In this document: positions 1-13,000 of the stretch, piece by piece
Position numbering within the stretch: the first letter of the stretch is position 1
How the letters are laid out: every line of letters starts with the position of its first letter
Assembly (NCBI RefSeq): GCF_008831285.2
Contig: NC_045139.1
Coordinates: 9,821,204 to 9,885,203 of the forward strand
Length of the DNA stretch: 64,000 nucleotides
Direction of reading: 5' to 3'
Origin: Nymphaea colorata
Taxonomy: Eukaryota; Streptophyta; Magnoliopsida; Nymphaeales; Nymphaeaceae
Made by a program: the position numbers and the translations under genes
The notes under the pieces: model-generated
What the model was told of the DNA's origin: nothing
The model's database searches: none
Seen by the model: only the letters and a program-made list of their open reading frames with translations

Positions 1-1308
1 GTTTCATATTTTCCTGGGGATTAGAGCGAGAAACCCTAACCACTAATGTCATGGAATGTTATAAACTATAACAGATCCTCTGATGTGTCGACTTTACAAT
101 CTTCATTTCAAACCCGGCATTGCAACAGTGGTGACCAGGGGCGACAAATCCTCAAGTGAAGAAAGCAATGGAACCTGAGACTCTGTCCCTCATTCGACAT
201 GGAAGACTACCAGAAATTGTTTCTCTAGAAAAAAAATCAAACTAACTCCATCAATTTCTATTTCTAGGGCCAAGCAACACATGAGTGCAGTCAACTTCAT
301 TTTCAATTCGGCTGCCTATAGAGGATGTGGCCCATTATCGATCACTTACTTATCTTTGTAATCTTGTTCTTGGTAATGTCTATGCACACTGGCCTCCAAT
401 GTCAACCTTCAGTTATTAAGCTTCTGAAAAGTCCAAACTATATCTTGATATTGCATTATTTTTCTTGAAAATTGTGATTGGATAGGGTGAGGAATGGAAC
501 AGACTATATTTCATTCATATTTGACACATTCATTGCCTCCAACAACTGGTCATATTTCTTTTTCTAGTAGTGGACTTTGGGATAAGAGGCTTGCACGTGT
601 CTCTTTTTTCTAGTATGAATCTCTTCGGAATGTGCTCAGATGCTCTACGCCTGTAGGATGCAAATGGCTCCATCATATGAGGTACAAACCATATGGGACC
701 AATGATCGCTACAAAGTCTGGTTGGTAGCAAAAGAATGTTCACAATAAGGATTGGACTACACTGGAACTTCCACTCCTGTCGAAAAAAATGGTACATTTG
801 AATCAAATGGTACATTTGAATCGTTCTTGCTATCGTGGCTGCCAAAAATTGGATTATTTTTCAAATATACGTTCATAAAAGCTAGTTCTAGATAAAATGT
901 AATATCAAATAGGCTTTAAAGGGAGGACCTAGTTCCCCTTCTATGTTTTTGCAGTTCTCTACTCTTTCGAGATAGAATAAAAAAAAACAGCAAAACAGAG
1001 CAACGATTGTGCCGAATTTCAAATCTTGAGGTTAATCGATAGCATATACCAAACAAAGGCAAGTAAAGGAAAGTAAACAGAGACAAATAAAAGATACATA
1101 ACAAAGCAAATTCCAGACTTCCCTGCCACATATTGCAATGTTCAGGAATTTATTCAGCACGCCACAGAGAGTTTATTCACTCGTACTTGTCGACCGCATG
1201 ATGATAGAACAGGGTCCACAAGAAACACACCATAAAAACAGTAGGGTCTTCCAGCAGATATTAGGATATAGATCTGCAAATTGATTGCAGTGGACATGGT
1301 CGATCCTT
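1..1308. other. Intergenic DNA downstream of the PLDRP1-like gene
   Basis: Apart from the copia RT fragment near 640-845, I see no coding region here. The part just below 1309 is presumably the 3' untranslated region of the minus-strand PLDRP1-like gene. The rest is AT-rich with short unsupported open frames. Confidence 0.5.
640..845 (+). pseudogene. Ty1/copia reverse transcriptase fragment (dead)
   Basis: From about 647 the plus strand reads TPVGCKWLHHMRYKP, followed by a stretch resembling DRYKVWLVAKECSQ, then a stop, then a stretch resembling GLDYTGTSTPV. This matches the conserved start of the copia reverse transcriptase (GCKWVFKIKYKxDG...[13 protein letters not shown]...G.DYxETFSPV). 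The in-frame stop and the loss of the RT core show a decayed fragment. No LTR or target duplication is recognisable around it. The family assignment is by eye, from well-conserved residues. Confidence 0.7.
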
Positions 1309-4098
1309 TCACTCGTAGTCATGCCTGCGGTGATGGTGGTGATGGCGCTTCTTTTCACCATCATCGTCATCATTGTGTCCCTGCAAGTAATCCATGTACA
1401 CCCATCAAGCGTCAATACCTTGCATCCAGGAAGCAAAAGACAAGAAGCATTACAAAGAGGAACATCTAAATACTATTCTGCCCGCTCCTAGATACAGATA
1501 CAACAATTCTGGAGCACAGGGTTTCACAATTATAGTCTGAAGCTTTCAAAGAGAAACCAATTTCTTGATTTAAATAATCCACATGGATTACCAAGATATT
1601 GCCAATAGGCTAACTCCAGCAGCTGAGTATGGGTAAAATCAGACGGGAACCAAGGTGACATTCACATCAAGCACCGATAACAGAGAAGCAAGCCTAGAAG
1701 AAGTACGAGCAGGAAAGAGCCAAATGCCACTTATGGAGACACTAACAGAGGAAAAATGCCATATTGATGACACTCACAGCAAATTAATCGATCCTAATGT
1801 TAACGTAATCATATGATTTACTCCTGTCTGTGTCTACATGCATTCATGTGAGCAATTATCTAGGAGACTAGGCCTATTGTTATCCTAGTTTTTTTTTCTC
1901 AAAGCATTAGCGTTCCTACAGACAAATTTCTCTTCAAAACCAAAAGGAAATCAAAAAGTAATGCAACAGAAGGATGTAACCCAAAACTTTTAATAAGTCA
2001 ATAACCGGAGGAACAAATAACAATACAGATGCCTTTTGCGTGAGGTGAACAAACTTCCGTTGCAACAGGAAAACAACTGATTTCTGAATTGAACATTTGA
2101 ATGTGACTAGCAAAACAGTAATTCATGGCTAATTGGTCGACAACACCAAAGCCAGCCTAGCAGCAGGAGAGTGCTCGGTAGGTCAACAGCCCAGCAGCAC
2201 AATCTCCAGTCGATCATCAGTTTGATATTCGTCTGTTGCCAGGTTGCTTAATGTCTCACTCAGATTGGATTGTTAGAAGTGACGAATATGGTGAACTCAG
2301 ACAGAGAAAAATCTTTATGTTAGGAGATCGGTGATTCTATTATGAGGGGCACAGGATAAAAAATGGAAGTCTAGTGCCAGGGTAATTATGTGTATGCAAG
2401 ATAGCTGTTAGAGAAGCAAAGGGAATTTAAACAGCAAATTGCATGAAGAATCCACTGATCGTTCACCGGCAAAGATAAGGTACCATCAGACTCCAAGTTA
2501 CTATGAGTTGACTGAACAAAGACGTACTGATGGAGTGAAGTTTAGATTTGAAACTCCAATGGATTAAGTGTCATGATACATGTCATCCAGTCAATGGTAT
2601 CAAAGTAGACCATGTTCATGAGATCACTTTACATCTTTCAGAGCACTTATTAGGTGAAATACAGTAAGCAGAAAACAATGAACACCAATGAAAGAGTCTT
2701 GCACAACAAGCCAGAAAAAAAATGCAAAAGTTGAGCAATCAATATTTTCATGTATCCTTCCCGACAACCACACCTCCAGCAATGGTTAAATCAAGGTTCA
2801 CGTTTATTGACAAAACCAGAACCGAAAAGAAAAATTGGGAATTGTAGTTATTTCTATAATGCTTTTCCATAAGACCCCAAGATTGAACGCAGCAGAAGTA
2901 TTTATTACCTTAAAATGGCTCGAACATAGAAAAAGAATGGCAGTTCAAAAGATTCTTCTCTAGATCATTTCATTTAAGATAATTAGATGGGTCCTTGGGC
3001 TAATGAATTCCTGTACTTAACATTGATTATGGTTAGAGAGGGTTCTCAAATGAGGGAGCGCGTTCACCTCTTGAAAGCTCCAAAAGACTACTCAAATTAT
3101 CAAGAAAAAGCAAAATCGAATAATAATTCCACCTCAACTGAGGAAACGAGGAAACAAACAGATGTATGTCGTTGTTGACTTACATATTTGGGGCGGTTGT
3201 ACCCTTCTTCATCTTGATCAGCACGATGGTAAGAAGGCCTCTCCTCGCTCCTACCGTATCCGAACTCACCACCACCATATCTTCCTACTCCTTCCTCTTC
3301 CTCATGGGATCTAGGCGGTGGCCGGCGTCCGCCTTGCTCTGAACCAAACTCGCTCCTCTCCGGCCTTCCGTAACCAAATCCTTGTTCCTGTTGCTCGAAG
3401 CCGTAAGACGGACGTGGCGGAGGCGCTTCATATCCATAGCCCTCGTGCTCCACTCTCCCGCCGAAGCCGGACTCCGGTTGGAAACCGTACGCCGGCTGAG
3501 GCTTTGGCCGTCCATAGTCCCCATACCCTTCCTCTTGGTTCGTTTCTTTGCCATAACCATAAGCTGGCTGGGGCTTGGGTCGCCGGCCATATTCACCATA
3601 ACCCTCTTCAGCGGCAGGTTGGAAGCCGTAGGCGGGCTCCGGCCTCGGGCGGTACCCACCCGAATCAGATCCCTCCTCCTCACCGTACGAAGGCTTGGGC
3701 TTCGGACGATGTCCGCCATAACCAGATCCGTGGTCCTCACCATAAGAAGGATCCGGTTTCGGACGATAGCCTCCGTAACCAGATCCTTGACCTTCCCCAT
3801 AGCCAGAAGGCTTCCTGCCACCGGAATAGGGATCGTCCGTGGATTGGTACTGGGACGTCTGGTAATGAGACCCCTGATCGCCTGTAGTATCAGACTGATA
3901 GGGCGACGGAGAAGTTGAGGATCCGTACTTGAAGGTGGAATAAGAACCGTCATACGAAGAGGACGAGGGGGATTCGATCGGGTAGCAGATCTCCTCGTCG
4001 GGAGGGAGAGGACGGCCGAAGGTACGGGCTAGATCGTAGCCACCGTCGTATGGGGTCGGATCGTACTCATCGAAATCGTCGGCCTCCGCGGAATGCAT
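1309..4098 (-). CDS. PLDRP1-like Tyr/Gly/Pro-rich disordered protein (At5g39570 type)
   Basis: There are two exons, 4098-3184 and 1380-1309, giving 328 residues. Exon 1 ends after codon TAT at a strong donor (GTAAGT) and exon 2 follows a TTGCAG acceptor, both in phase 0. The N-terminus has the family signature DDFDEYDPTPYDGGYD, then GRPLPPDEEICYP. The middle is low-complexity, with repeated units of the form YRPKPxPSYGE and GSGYGG. The 23-residue C-terminus, supplied only by exon 2, is acidic, then Lys/His/Arg-rich (DDDDGEKKRHHHHH, ending RRHDYE). The same order (DEYDPTPY head, YG repeats, acidic/His tail) is found in Arabidopsis At5g39570/PLDRP1, which is reported to bind phosphatidic acid and to be linked to phospholipase D and dehydration responses. 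There is no transmembrane segment or enzyme motif. The recognition is firm, and the binding function is inferred from the family. The next gene upstream on the same strand is the SPPL gene, about 2.4 kb away. Confidence 0.85.
1381..3183 (-). other. Intron 1 of the PLDRP1-like gene
   Basis: This 1,803-bp intron separates the body of the protein from its 24-codon last exon. Read on the minus strand it begins GTAAGT and ends TTGCAG. I see no transposon ends or open frames inside that I would trust. Confidence 0.8.
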
Positions 4099-4176
4099 AT
4101 TGCAGGCTGCTGCTCTTCTTCTTCGCCTTCTTGGATTGATCAGATCAAAAGCGACCTCAGATGGTGAAATGAGTGG

Positions 4177-4187
4177 GCTTTTAAAGG
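4177..4187 (-). promoter_or_regulatory. Possible TATA-like box of the PLDRP1-like gene
   Basis: On the minus strand, about 80 bases before the ATG at 4098, there is a TTTAAAAG run followed by a CT-rich leader (repeated CTT). The position and composition fit a plant core promoter, but this rests on pattern only. Confidence 0.3.
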
Positions 4188-6103
4188 AAGACGAGGAGGG
4201 CAGTTTCGGTATTAGGTAAAAGGAAGTGGTTCTTTGGGAAAGTCTTCATCTCGACCGCTCATCGGAACCGGTTGTATGATGTGCGGCGCGATGGGCGTCA
4301 GCTTGATGGAACGGTGTTCTTCGGTCACTCACAAAACCAAGTGCTACACACGTTGCGAATTATGAACCACAACTAGATCGTAGACAACTGGTGGAATGAC
4401 GAATAAATGATTTTAGTTCTAGTTTACAATGAAGAATAAACATAGAAGATTTATTCAAAGAATATAGCTCTACTCAGTTAATTCAAATTAAGTGGATATT
4501 TTGTTTTTGATACTTCATTTCATGGAACTTTTCTTAAAAAATTATTATAAATGTTTTAACAGTTTTGACAATGCAACGCATCCTACAAATTATTGAGAAA
4601 CATTATGTTGTGCTACTGGGTTTGATTGCATCCAAGACTGATCTAAGATCCCTTTTACGTGAGCCACACTATAAACAAACATAGGATTTTACCACTATAT
4701 AGAAAGGAGGATTTAAGATCTTCAGTTGATAGTGAAAACCTCTATTTAAAATAGATGGAGGGTGATCTGACCTTAAATCTAAGGATCTGCGATCCCCAAT
4801 TGTCTTAAATCACTTTTCATCTTAGACATAAGACAATCAAACACCTCCGAAATACAATAAGAGGGCATTTGGTAACTGGAATATTGTGTTTTTTGGAAGA
4901 CAATGTTCCATAAATCTGACTCAATCTTTGGATCACATTCATGAAATATTGTATTCTGTTCTTATTTCCAAACAGCGACAATTGGAGTGTCAGATAATTC
5001 AAGTTTGAGTGGGCATCTAACAAAATCCAAATCGAGTCTACTTAATTTCGGTGCAAACTAGATCTGACTTGTACTTAGATTCAAAATCACAGTCTAGATA
5101 TTAAAATTTGTTGAATCCAATGACTTGTATTCGCATCGAAGTTATGAGTTCTAAATCCTAAGTAGACTATGTGCGACTTTCTCATAAGTCCAAATCCAAG
5201 ATGCGAGCAGATATTATGGGCCTTATTTTGCATGGTACCTCACATTCCGCATAATCTAGTCAGGAACTTTGAGAATAAGGGTTTTGGTGAACGGAAAATT
5301 TGATGAACAGGTAATATATGCATAATCCCAGCTTGCTGTCTTTGCAAATGCACAATTCAAGTTCATCCGAAGGGTCTGGTTCTGAAATTCTGTCCCGTGC
5401 TTTTCTCAAATTGATCCGAACATTTTTTGGCATAGCAAGCGACGCTCTTGCTTGCTACCATTCTTCGTTGGAGTTGGTCCTCAACAAATTAGACTTGAGA
5501 TCCAAATCCGGATCTGAACCAACTACTTCAAAAGTTCTGTCCCAATTCGTTGATCATGAACAGAGGCCCAAAGATTCCAAAGCAACTCAATCAACTTTGA
5601 GACAGCAATAAAATTCCAGGTTTCTTTTGAAAATTTTCTGCCTTTTTATCATGGAAATTTGGAGAAACAATGTCGTATCAAATAAGCAATATATTTTTGG
5701 AAGATCAACCATTGCTGAGATTATCACACTTTGGATACCCTTCCCTTACAATTTGAATGGTCTGTTGCTTAGTATATGCTTATATATTATTGAATATGCA
5801 AAATACTTTTCAAGATATGTGTGCTTCTAAAGAATCGCACCGCATACAATCTTTGATCATGCAAAACCATTCCTACTTTGATAGTAATACGTTTGATAAT
5901 TATGACAGAAGCATGATAACAAGAGCCTGCTTCACACGTTGTGTCCACGCATGGATAGATTTTTACATGATAGCATTTGTACAGAATTTTCACCGATGAT
6001 TAACAGAGACAAACAGGATTAGATCCACGCGTGAACTCGTGACATTCACGCATCCTGATGCACTTATTATCTGAAGCACCAGAAGTGAACTAAATGCTCT
6101 CAT

Positions 6104-6355
6104 GTGTCACCAGACATCTTGGCGTTCATATCTGTGATATATGTATGAACACAAAATGTATTTGAGGATGAAAAGCCGCCTGCTCTTGTAAATTTACACA
6201 TGCAGCTGCACTTACGATCTGAAGAACAAGTGTCACCAGACATCTTGGCGTTCATATCTGTGATATATGTATGAACACAAAATGTATTTGAGGATGAAAA
6301 GCCGCCTGCTCTTGTAAATTTACACATGCAGCTGCACTTACGATCTGAAGAACAA
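6104..6355. repeat. Perfect 126-bp tandem duplication in SPPL 3' flank
   Basis: The segment 6104-6229 is repeated without a visible change as 6230-6355. Degenerate pieces of the same unit lie on both sides: ATCTGAAGCACCAGAAG near 6070 and a diverged CACCTGAAGTA...CTTCTTGGTGTTCATAT near 6357-6415. It therefore looks like an older array with one recent copy gain. It lies 140-390 bases past the SPPL stop codon, so it may be within the 3' UTR. Confidence 0.9.
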
Positions 6356-6492
6356 GCACCTGAAGTAAAAAAACTTAATGCCATCATATGCCACCGGACT
6401 TCTTGGTGTTCATATATCTACAATAATAGGTCTATTGAAGTGGTCGCTCATGAAGTTGGAATTTCCAAGATCTGTCACACTCAGTAGCGCAT

Positions 6493-9400
6493 TCAAGCTC
6501 CTGGTACAGAACCAGTTGTTTGAGACTCCCCGTGGCTCCACAAATCTTTCAGTTCTTTGCGCACCAAGCCTAGTACAACAGAGACACCTGAAAGTACCAC
6601 GAAAAAGGATGAACTAAATGCCAGAAACTTGTATTTGTTGACCTTAATACAAACAGGGAATGGGTGATATGTCATACCTAATGTGCAGGGAACGAGATAT
6701 AGGAGAGCAGGTTGGCCGTGACCATCCATTAAATATAGACCCAGATATGTGAGGAAAAGTCCTGCGTTATATTGTTGAAGAGGTGAGTGTGAAGCAGGTA
6801 TTATTTTTCAAAATTTTACAAGCTAATGCACGTTAGCGCACACTGATAATAGACCACAAAGGTAACAAACAATAAAGCATAGGTTCTGGTATGTAATAAT
6901 CTAAAGTACGAGAAAAAAAAAAGGAGAAGATTACTTCTGCTCTGTAAAGTACATCAAAAACTGAATTAAAATGTGCAATACGCACATAAGCACACACTTG
7001 TGTTAGATACACATAATCATACACTTGTTTTTAATGCACTCTCCTTAGACACTTGAAAAATCTAATATAACCTTAAACAGTGTCCGAAGATATAGCAAGC
7101 TAATCGAAGAACATCAAACTTGATTACTCACCAACTCCGTAGCCAATGATTAAGTAAAGAAAGTAACCATTTAATATACCCTTCTTCTTCATTCTATCAA
7201 ATCTGCAAACAAGAATCGTTTTAAAGAGATAAAAGTTAGAAGGTAACGGCTTGAATAACCAAATAAATTGCCAAAATGCACTAATATTCTTAAGATCCAA
7301 AAAATGCAGAAATCCTCATGAAGTATATGCCGAAGCCATAGTCTTAATTTAGATATTCAAACTGAACATTTTGAAGAAGCAAAAGATCATATCATATTTC
7401 CAGTAACTGTGGAATTATATTTTACTTGACTACTCTGTTGTGAGTAGTGGACCATTGATGAGTATCAAGAATATCCGACAGAAGTCAGACTATCTAAGTC
7501 ACATGGATACGGGTATGTGTATGGGTAAGGGGGTGGGTACAGACACAATTTTGTGTATACAGGAACACATCAAAGTGTGTATATATATATATACACACAC
7601 ACACACGCGCGGTTGTTTTGCATAACGCGCACGCGCTTGTTTTGCATAATTAATATGAAAAAATAACATGCAAAACTTTTTAATTAATATGAAACATACA
7701 AAACTTAATATGTTTTTTTTAACCGGTGTCCAACAGTCCAAGTGTGTGGCCATACCCATGTCCGCATGTCAGTATGTCCACATGGATACAGTGGCCATTT
7801 TGCCATATTTGTGCCACTTAGCAGACTATGTGCTTTGATACTGGCATGAGAAGGTGACAATTTTTTATACACTCCATGGATTTTGCTTGCAACTTTGCAT
7901 TGGAAGAGGAAGCATTCAGTTTTCACATTTCGAGCAAGAATAATGACCTCTACTCTAGCAACATGTACTAGAATCTCTTGCCATAGAACTAGAACAATGT
8001 ACATTGCAATAACAAACTAATGCTGAGTGAGTCCAATTCTCAAAAACAAAACAATTTCTACTAGCTTGTAAGATGATTAAAATTGTGAAAGGCCTCCAGA
8101 TAAACTATAAGAGCAGTTCTTATTTTGTCAAGTAATTCCATGCTTCAAAACTACGTTTGGCAACTGTGCTCCACCACAAAAAAGATGAAATGACAGTTCC
8201 AGTTGCTGATAAGTGGAAAACTGTCCCCAAAAGACTTGGATTTAAAAGGATTTTAGAATTTGGAACTCAAAACAGCCTATTACAGTCAATAAATAATTTA
8301 CAAAATCATGCTATATCTTCGGAACCTACATTCCTATCAATAACTACGCTACACTATCCATCATACGGCACAAAATAAGAAACGGTTGGAATACATTTGA
8401 AACAAATATAGTGGCCATCAAAATCAGCCATTGATCACATTATACAGAAATACTATATATAATTATATAAAGAAGATATAGAGCAATAATCTGAACAAAA
8501 GTAGTAGAAAATTCAAGCTAAAAACATCACATGCATAGTCAAGTACAAACTAAAATATAAATGTAACTCTGACAATTTTTGAAAGAAAGAGAAAACGACT
8601 AATACACAACGAAGAGAAATATTGCAAAATGAAATGTATAAAAGTAAGAGAACATTAAGCAGAAACAAAAGTAAGTTTGTAATGTTCATGAAATGTATTC
8701 TAGTTTGCAAGTGTTATATCATCCATGGCTCCATAGACCACATGAAGTTCATGTCCAAAAATCTTAAATACATTATGTTGTACCTGAAAGCAAATGAAAC
8801 AAGAAGCCCGGGGAACAAAACATCTCCGAAGCCAACGAGATTATAACCACCCCAAGGGTCAAAAAATCGTGGAATTCTCAATACCATAGGAATACTTTCA
8901 CCACCACTTTTATCACCTCGTGCAACCTATATGATAAGCATTTAACAGATTATGTTATCACAAACTAAAAAGATTTTTTATGATGTCGCCTCAAAAGGCA
9001 TAATATTTGGCATACAATAAGTCCACCAAACTGATAGTATCTTATCAAACATGTAGAAATTAAAATTAATGCATCTCAAGCAATTTATCAAAACAAGTAT
9101 TAAATGTTCAAGCACAGATCACAAAGACACCATCAGATTATAATTTGCAATTGTTAATGGCAAATAAGGGGATCAAGCCCGTTCAAATACATATGTAAAT
9201 ATATTATATGGTTACTTGTATATATATATATTATGAACTGTATGCAATTGCATAATATTGGAATGATTAGAGTATCTTAAACTAGGCATGTTCATACAAA
9301 GGAACATGGCACATAAATGTTTCCTCCAAGAAAAAGCTAGGCATGTTAAGCAAGGAGATAAAAGTATTAGAGGTTATTATACGGAATTAGATTCCATATG

Positions 9401-10015
9401 GAATGAGTAGTCGCAGCTTGAGCCAAAAAATGGAAGAACATCATGAATGTCATAAAATTAAAAGGCTGAAATTGAAAAAAAAAAAAAAAGTTACATTTCC
9501 ATATGGAATGATCTGTCCCAGCTTGAGCCAAAAAAAATGGAAGAACATTATGAATGTCATAAAATTAAAAGAGCTGAAATTGAAGAAAAAAGGTGGCCTG
9601 CTTTCTTCCAAAAGGTTGAGACCCAAGTTTGACCATGAGCGTCTCTCTTACCTCTTTTTACTGCTCCACCTATCCATGACACCCTTACAAGATTCAATAG
9701 AGAAGAAACACGGTTCAACCTTAACAAGACTAGTGACGTGTTCCTGCTATAAAAGAAAAACAAAGCTCTTACTAAGGCTCCACTGGTAATTACATAAAAC
9801 CTTATATACCACCAGAGGTTTGCCATTTTTGTCCTTACATCTTTTCTTGGTATTAAGGTTTCTTAATCCACCAATATGTATATTTTATCTCAAACAAAAT
9901 TTGCATGACAAATCACTGGGTAGACCTAGGATTATTGATGAAAAAGTTACAAAAACACCTGAAAGGCTGAAATCATTGACAGATAAACAAAAACCTAAGA
10001 TGCAGCGAAGGCATA

Positions 10016-10063
<48 letters not shown>

Positions 10064-13000
10064 TTTTTTGTCAAAGTTACCTTAATCTCATAAAATTCAA
10101 AATTTTCTTAAATAAAATCGGGAGAGAAGAGAAAGAATAGGGGAAAAGGAAGAGGGAAAAGATAGGAGATGAAAAAAGGGAAAGAAAAAGGATAGGTGAG
10201 GTCAGCAGCACGACCAAGTTGGGTGCCGGCTGCACCTGCACCTGAATCGACTCAAGTGCAGCACCATTTTTGGTGCACCCGTGTGACTTAGACTAAAATT
10301 AATGATAGCATTCCACTAGAAAATTCAACCACATACAAGGAACTGGTAGGATCTCTTATATCTAATTTAGAGACTTGACATATCTCATGTTCTGTGTCTT
10401 GTTAGTCAGTTTCAATATGTTCTATCACATGAATGTTGCTTTAAGAATTATCAGATATATAAAGGGAGAAACCAATAAGGGAGTATTTTTTTCATCATCT
10501 TCTTCACTTAAAATAATCACTGATATCGATTCTGACTGGAGAGGAGATCCTAATGACCATCACTTGACCACTTTCTAGAAGAACAATTTATATCTTGGAA
10601 ATACAAGAAAGAAGATAAGGTTTCTCTATCATCTATTGAGGCGGAACACAAACCAAAGGTTATGAAAAGTGTATAGTTGAAAAAAATTATTGAAAGACAT
10701 AGGAGTTCACTAAATCAGCTAACAAAGTGTTGTAGTAACAAAAGCTCAATCTATAAGTTTGAAATCCCACTTCCATGAGCAAACAAAGTATATTGAGATT
10801 GATTTCCATTTTGTTAGAGGAGAATATCTAAAGAAGACAATTGATATCCCCTATGCCAATGTTATCACTGGCATAGCGTATTGCGTATCGATCGGGCCGA
10901 CCTATACTCCGTATCGTAACGTATCGTAAAATTAATTTTTTAATTTTTAAAAAATATTAAAAAATCATAAAAATTTCCAAAAATCATATAAATTCAAAAA
11001 CAAATCCGAAAAAACAAGTAAAAATCAGAAAAAATAAAGGAAAATGTATTTAAAGGAACATTCATCATTCATGTATATGACTATGAAGTATGAACTATGA
11101 AGCATGAACAACACATTCCAAAATAAGAAATCAGACATTCAAAATAACATAATAAGCAGCTGAAGAGAATTCGATTACATCACAATTCGTAAGTTCAAAA
11201 GTGAAAACATATAGTTATCAATCATGATTCATTCAAGTTTCAACAACAATCCTCGTCAATCGTCATTTCCATCATCATCTTCATGGTCATCTTCATTTTC
11301 TTCATTAAGTGCTTCTATCCCCTCTGTTGGAAATGGAATGTCACCAACATTTCATTGCTCTCCAGCCTCTCCTTCAATAATCTCTGCTACTCCTTCAAGG
11401 TTCAAAAAATCAAGATCGTCCTCAAGGTCATCAAGTATTACAGATTGGTGTTAGAAACCAAAAAACCCTCTTTCTCCAAGCTTCCCACCGTCCCGAGACT
11501 CCCCACAACAAGAAATAAAGCTTCTTCACCGACAAATCTTGATGCAAATGGAGAAAATCTCTCCCTCCCACGTCTCTTGCAGTGTTTAGAAACAATAGAA
11601 GAGAGAGAGAGAGGAGTGTAGGCTTTAAAAAAAGACGCAAAAAAAGGGTCGTCGGGCCCCTTTTTCATTTTAACCCCGTATTGTACGATACGGGGGGTGT
11701 ATCGCCCGTATCGTATCGTGCGTAATACCTGTATCGTATCGTTTTTGTTGATACAGACGATATGTATCATACAATACGCGTCTGTATCGTACGATACAGA
11801 TAACATTGCCCTATGCATCATCAGAATGTTAAATTGATGACCTCTTCAAACCTTTATGCTCCCTGCGGTCCAATTTCCTCCTTAACAAACTTATAGTTAT
11901 TCCACTAGAAATTTGAAGGGAGGTGTTAGACTATATATGTAAATATAATACATGTTTACTCCTCTATATATAAATGTGTGTGTGTATAGAGAGAGAGAGA
12001 GAGAGCGGTGGTGCTAGACTTGTAAGAAACACTCAGCCATTAATATTTTTCCACATGAATGGTGAAGAGAAAAAGGAGGAAAATGAGATGGGGCATCTTC
12101 ATCATCTAGTACTAGTTCATAGTTTTCTCTTTTTTTCTCTCAAGGGGGGTGTGAATGTCTGGCATTTTAATGCCAGGTATTTAACACCAAGCTTTGGTGG
12201 CATGGAACAAAAGTTCCACTTTCGACATTGCCATGGTGTTTGAATACCTGGGACTTTTGTTCCGTGAACCTTAATTCCTTGTTTGAACGAGATGGCATTA
12301 ACGCCAGGAGTTTATTATTGACTGTCGGCATTTTGTGCCGGCTCAAGTAAGCATTTGCAGATTGATCAGTTCTTTCCTTGATAATCTAGACAGCCTTTTT
12401 CATCAGAAATCAGTCCAGGATTTTGCCAATAAGATCTCAAATTGGAAAAGGCCAAAAATATCACATAATCTGATGTGATTTGTGTAATTTGCTACCAAAA
12501 AAGGTTTGATTAACCATTGTTCAATCCTACATTATCAAGAAGTTGCTTAGGCTTCCTGTCTATCTTATTAGTCTTTTAAGTGGATTCAATCTCAACCTGA
12601 TGCATACACCTATTAGTTAAGCATGACAAAACCTGAAAACTGTCCTGAACCAACCAACTGAAATCCAATTTCGAACAAAACATCACAGCTTTAAGTTCAA
12701 GTGTAACCTTCACCAGATTCATTTTTTCTGCAGAACAAAATCATCAACAATATGCCATTAGAAAAAAAAAAAAAGAATGCAGAAAGCACAGGCACAAAAT
12801 TCATTACTCAAACGTGAGCAACCAAAAGGACAGAAAAGCCGGAACTGAACTTTGATAGAAGACAAGCAGTTCTATAACCTATAATTTGCCATCAGCAAAA
12901 ACAATGCAAGAAGAGAAAAACTGAATGACTGAAAACCAGAAAAGGAGAAAAAAGGAGCATCTTCACAAGAAATTAGTTGCCATTATTCAGATTGTTTCAT

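Larger units (their letters stand above)
4099..6492. other. Intergenic region between SPPL 3' end and PLDRP1-like 5' end
   Basis: This 2.4-kb stretch lies between two minus-strand genes. It includes the PLDRP1-like leader and promoter at the left and the SPPL 3' flank with a 126-bp tandem duplication at the right. The middle (4400-6000) is AT-rich, with some MITE-like words (for example a GGGCATTTGG start near 4862). I support no gene there. A 97-residue open frame at 5318-5611 resembles nothing I know. Confidence 0.5.

Noticed and set aside
3285-3953. Three long open frames (178-222 codons) on both strands within the PLDRP1-like exon 1
   Set aside because: They are by-products of the repetitive YG/PKP codons. 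Only the 332-codon frame has a family signature and a splice-supported C-terminus.
5318-5611. 97-codon plus frame between the SPPL and PLDRP1-like genes
   Set aside because: Ser/Leu-rich, no family resemblance, no promoter or splice context.
6100-6387. 95-codon minus frame with a perfect 42-residue repeat
   Set aside because: The 126-bp duplication is a multiple of three, which keeps the frame open. There is no other sign of coding and it lies past the SPPL stop.
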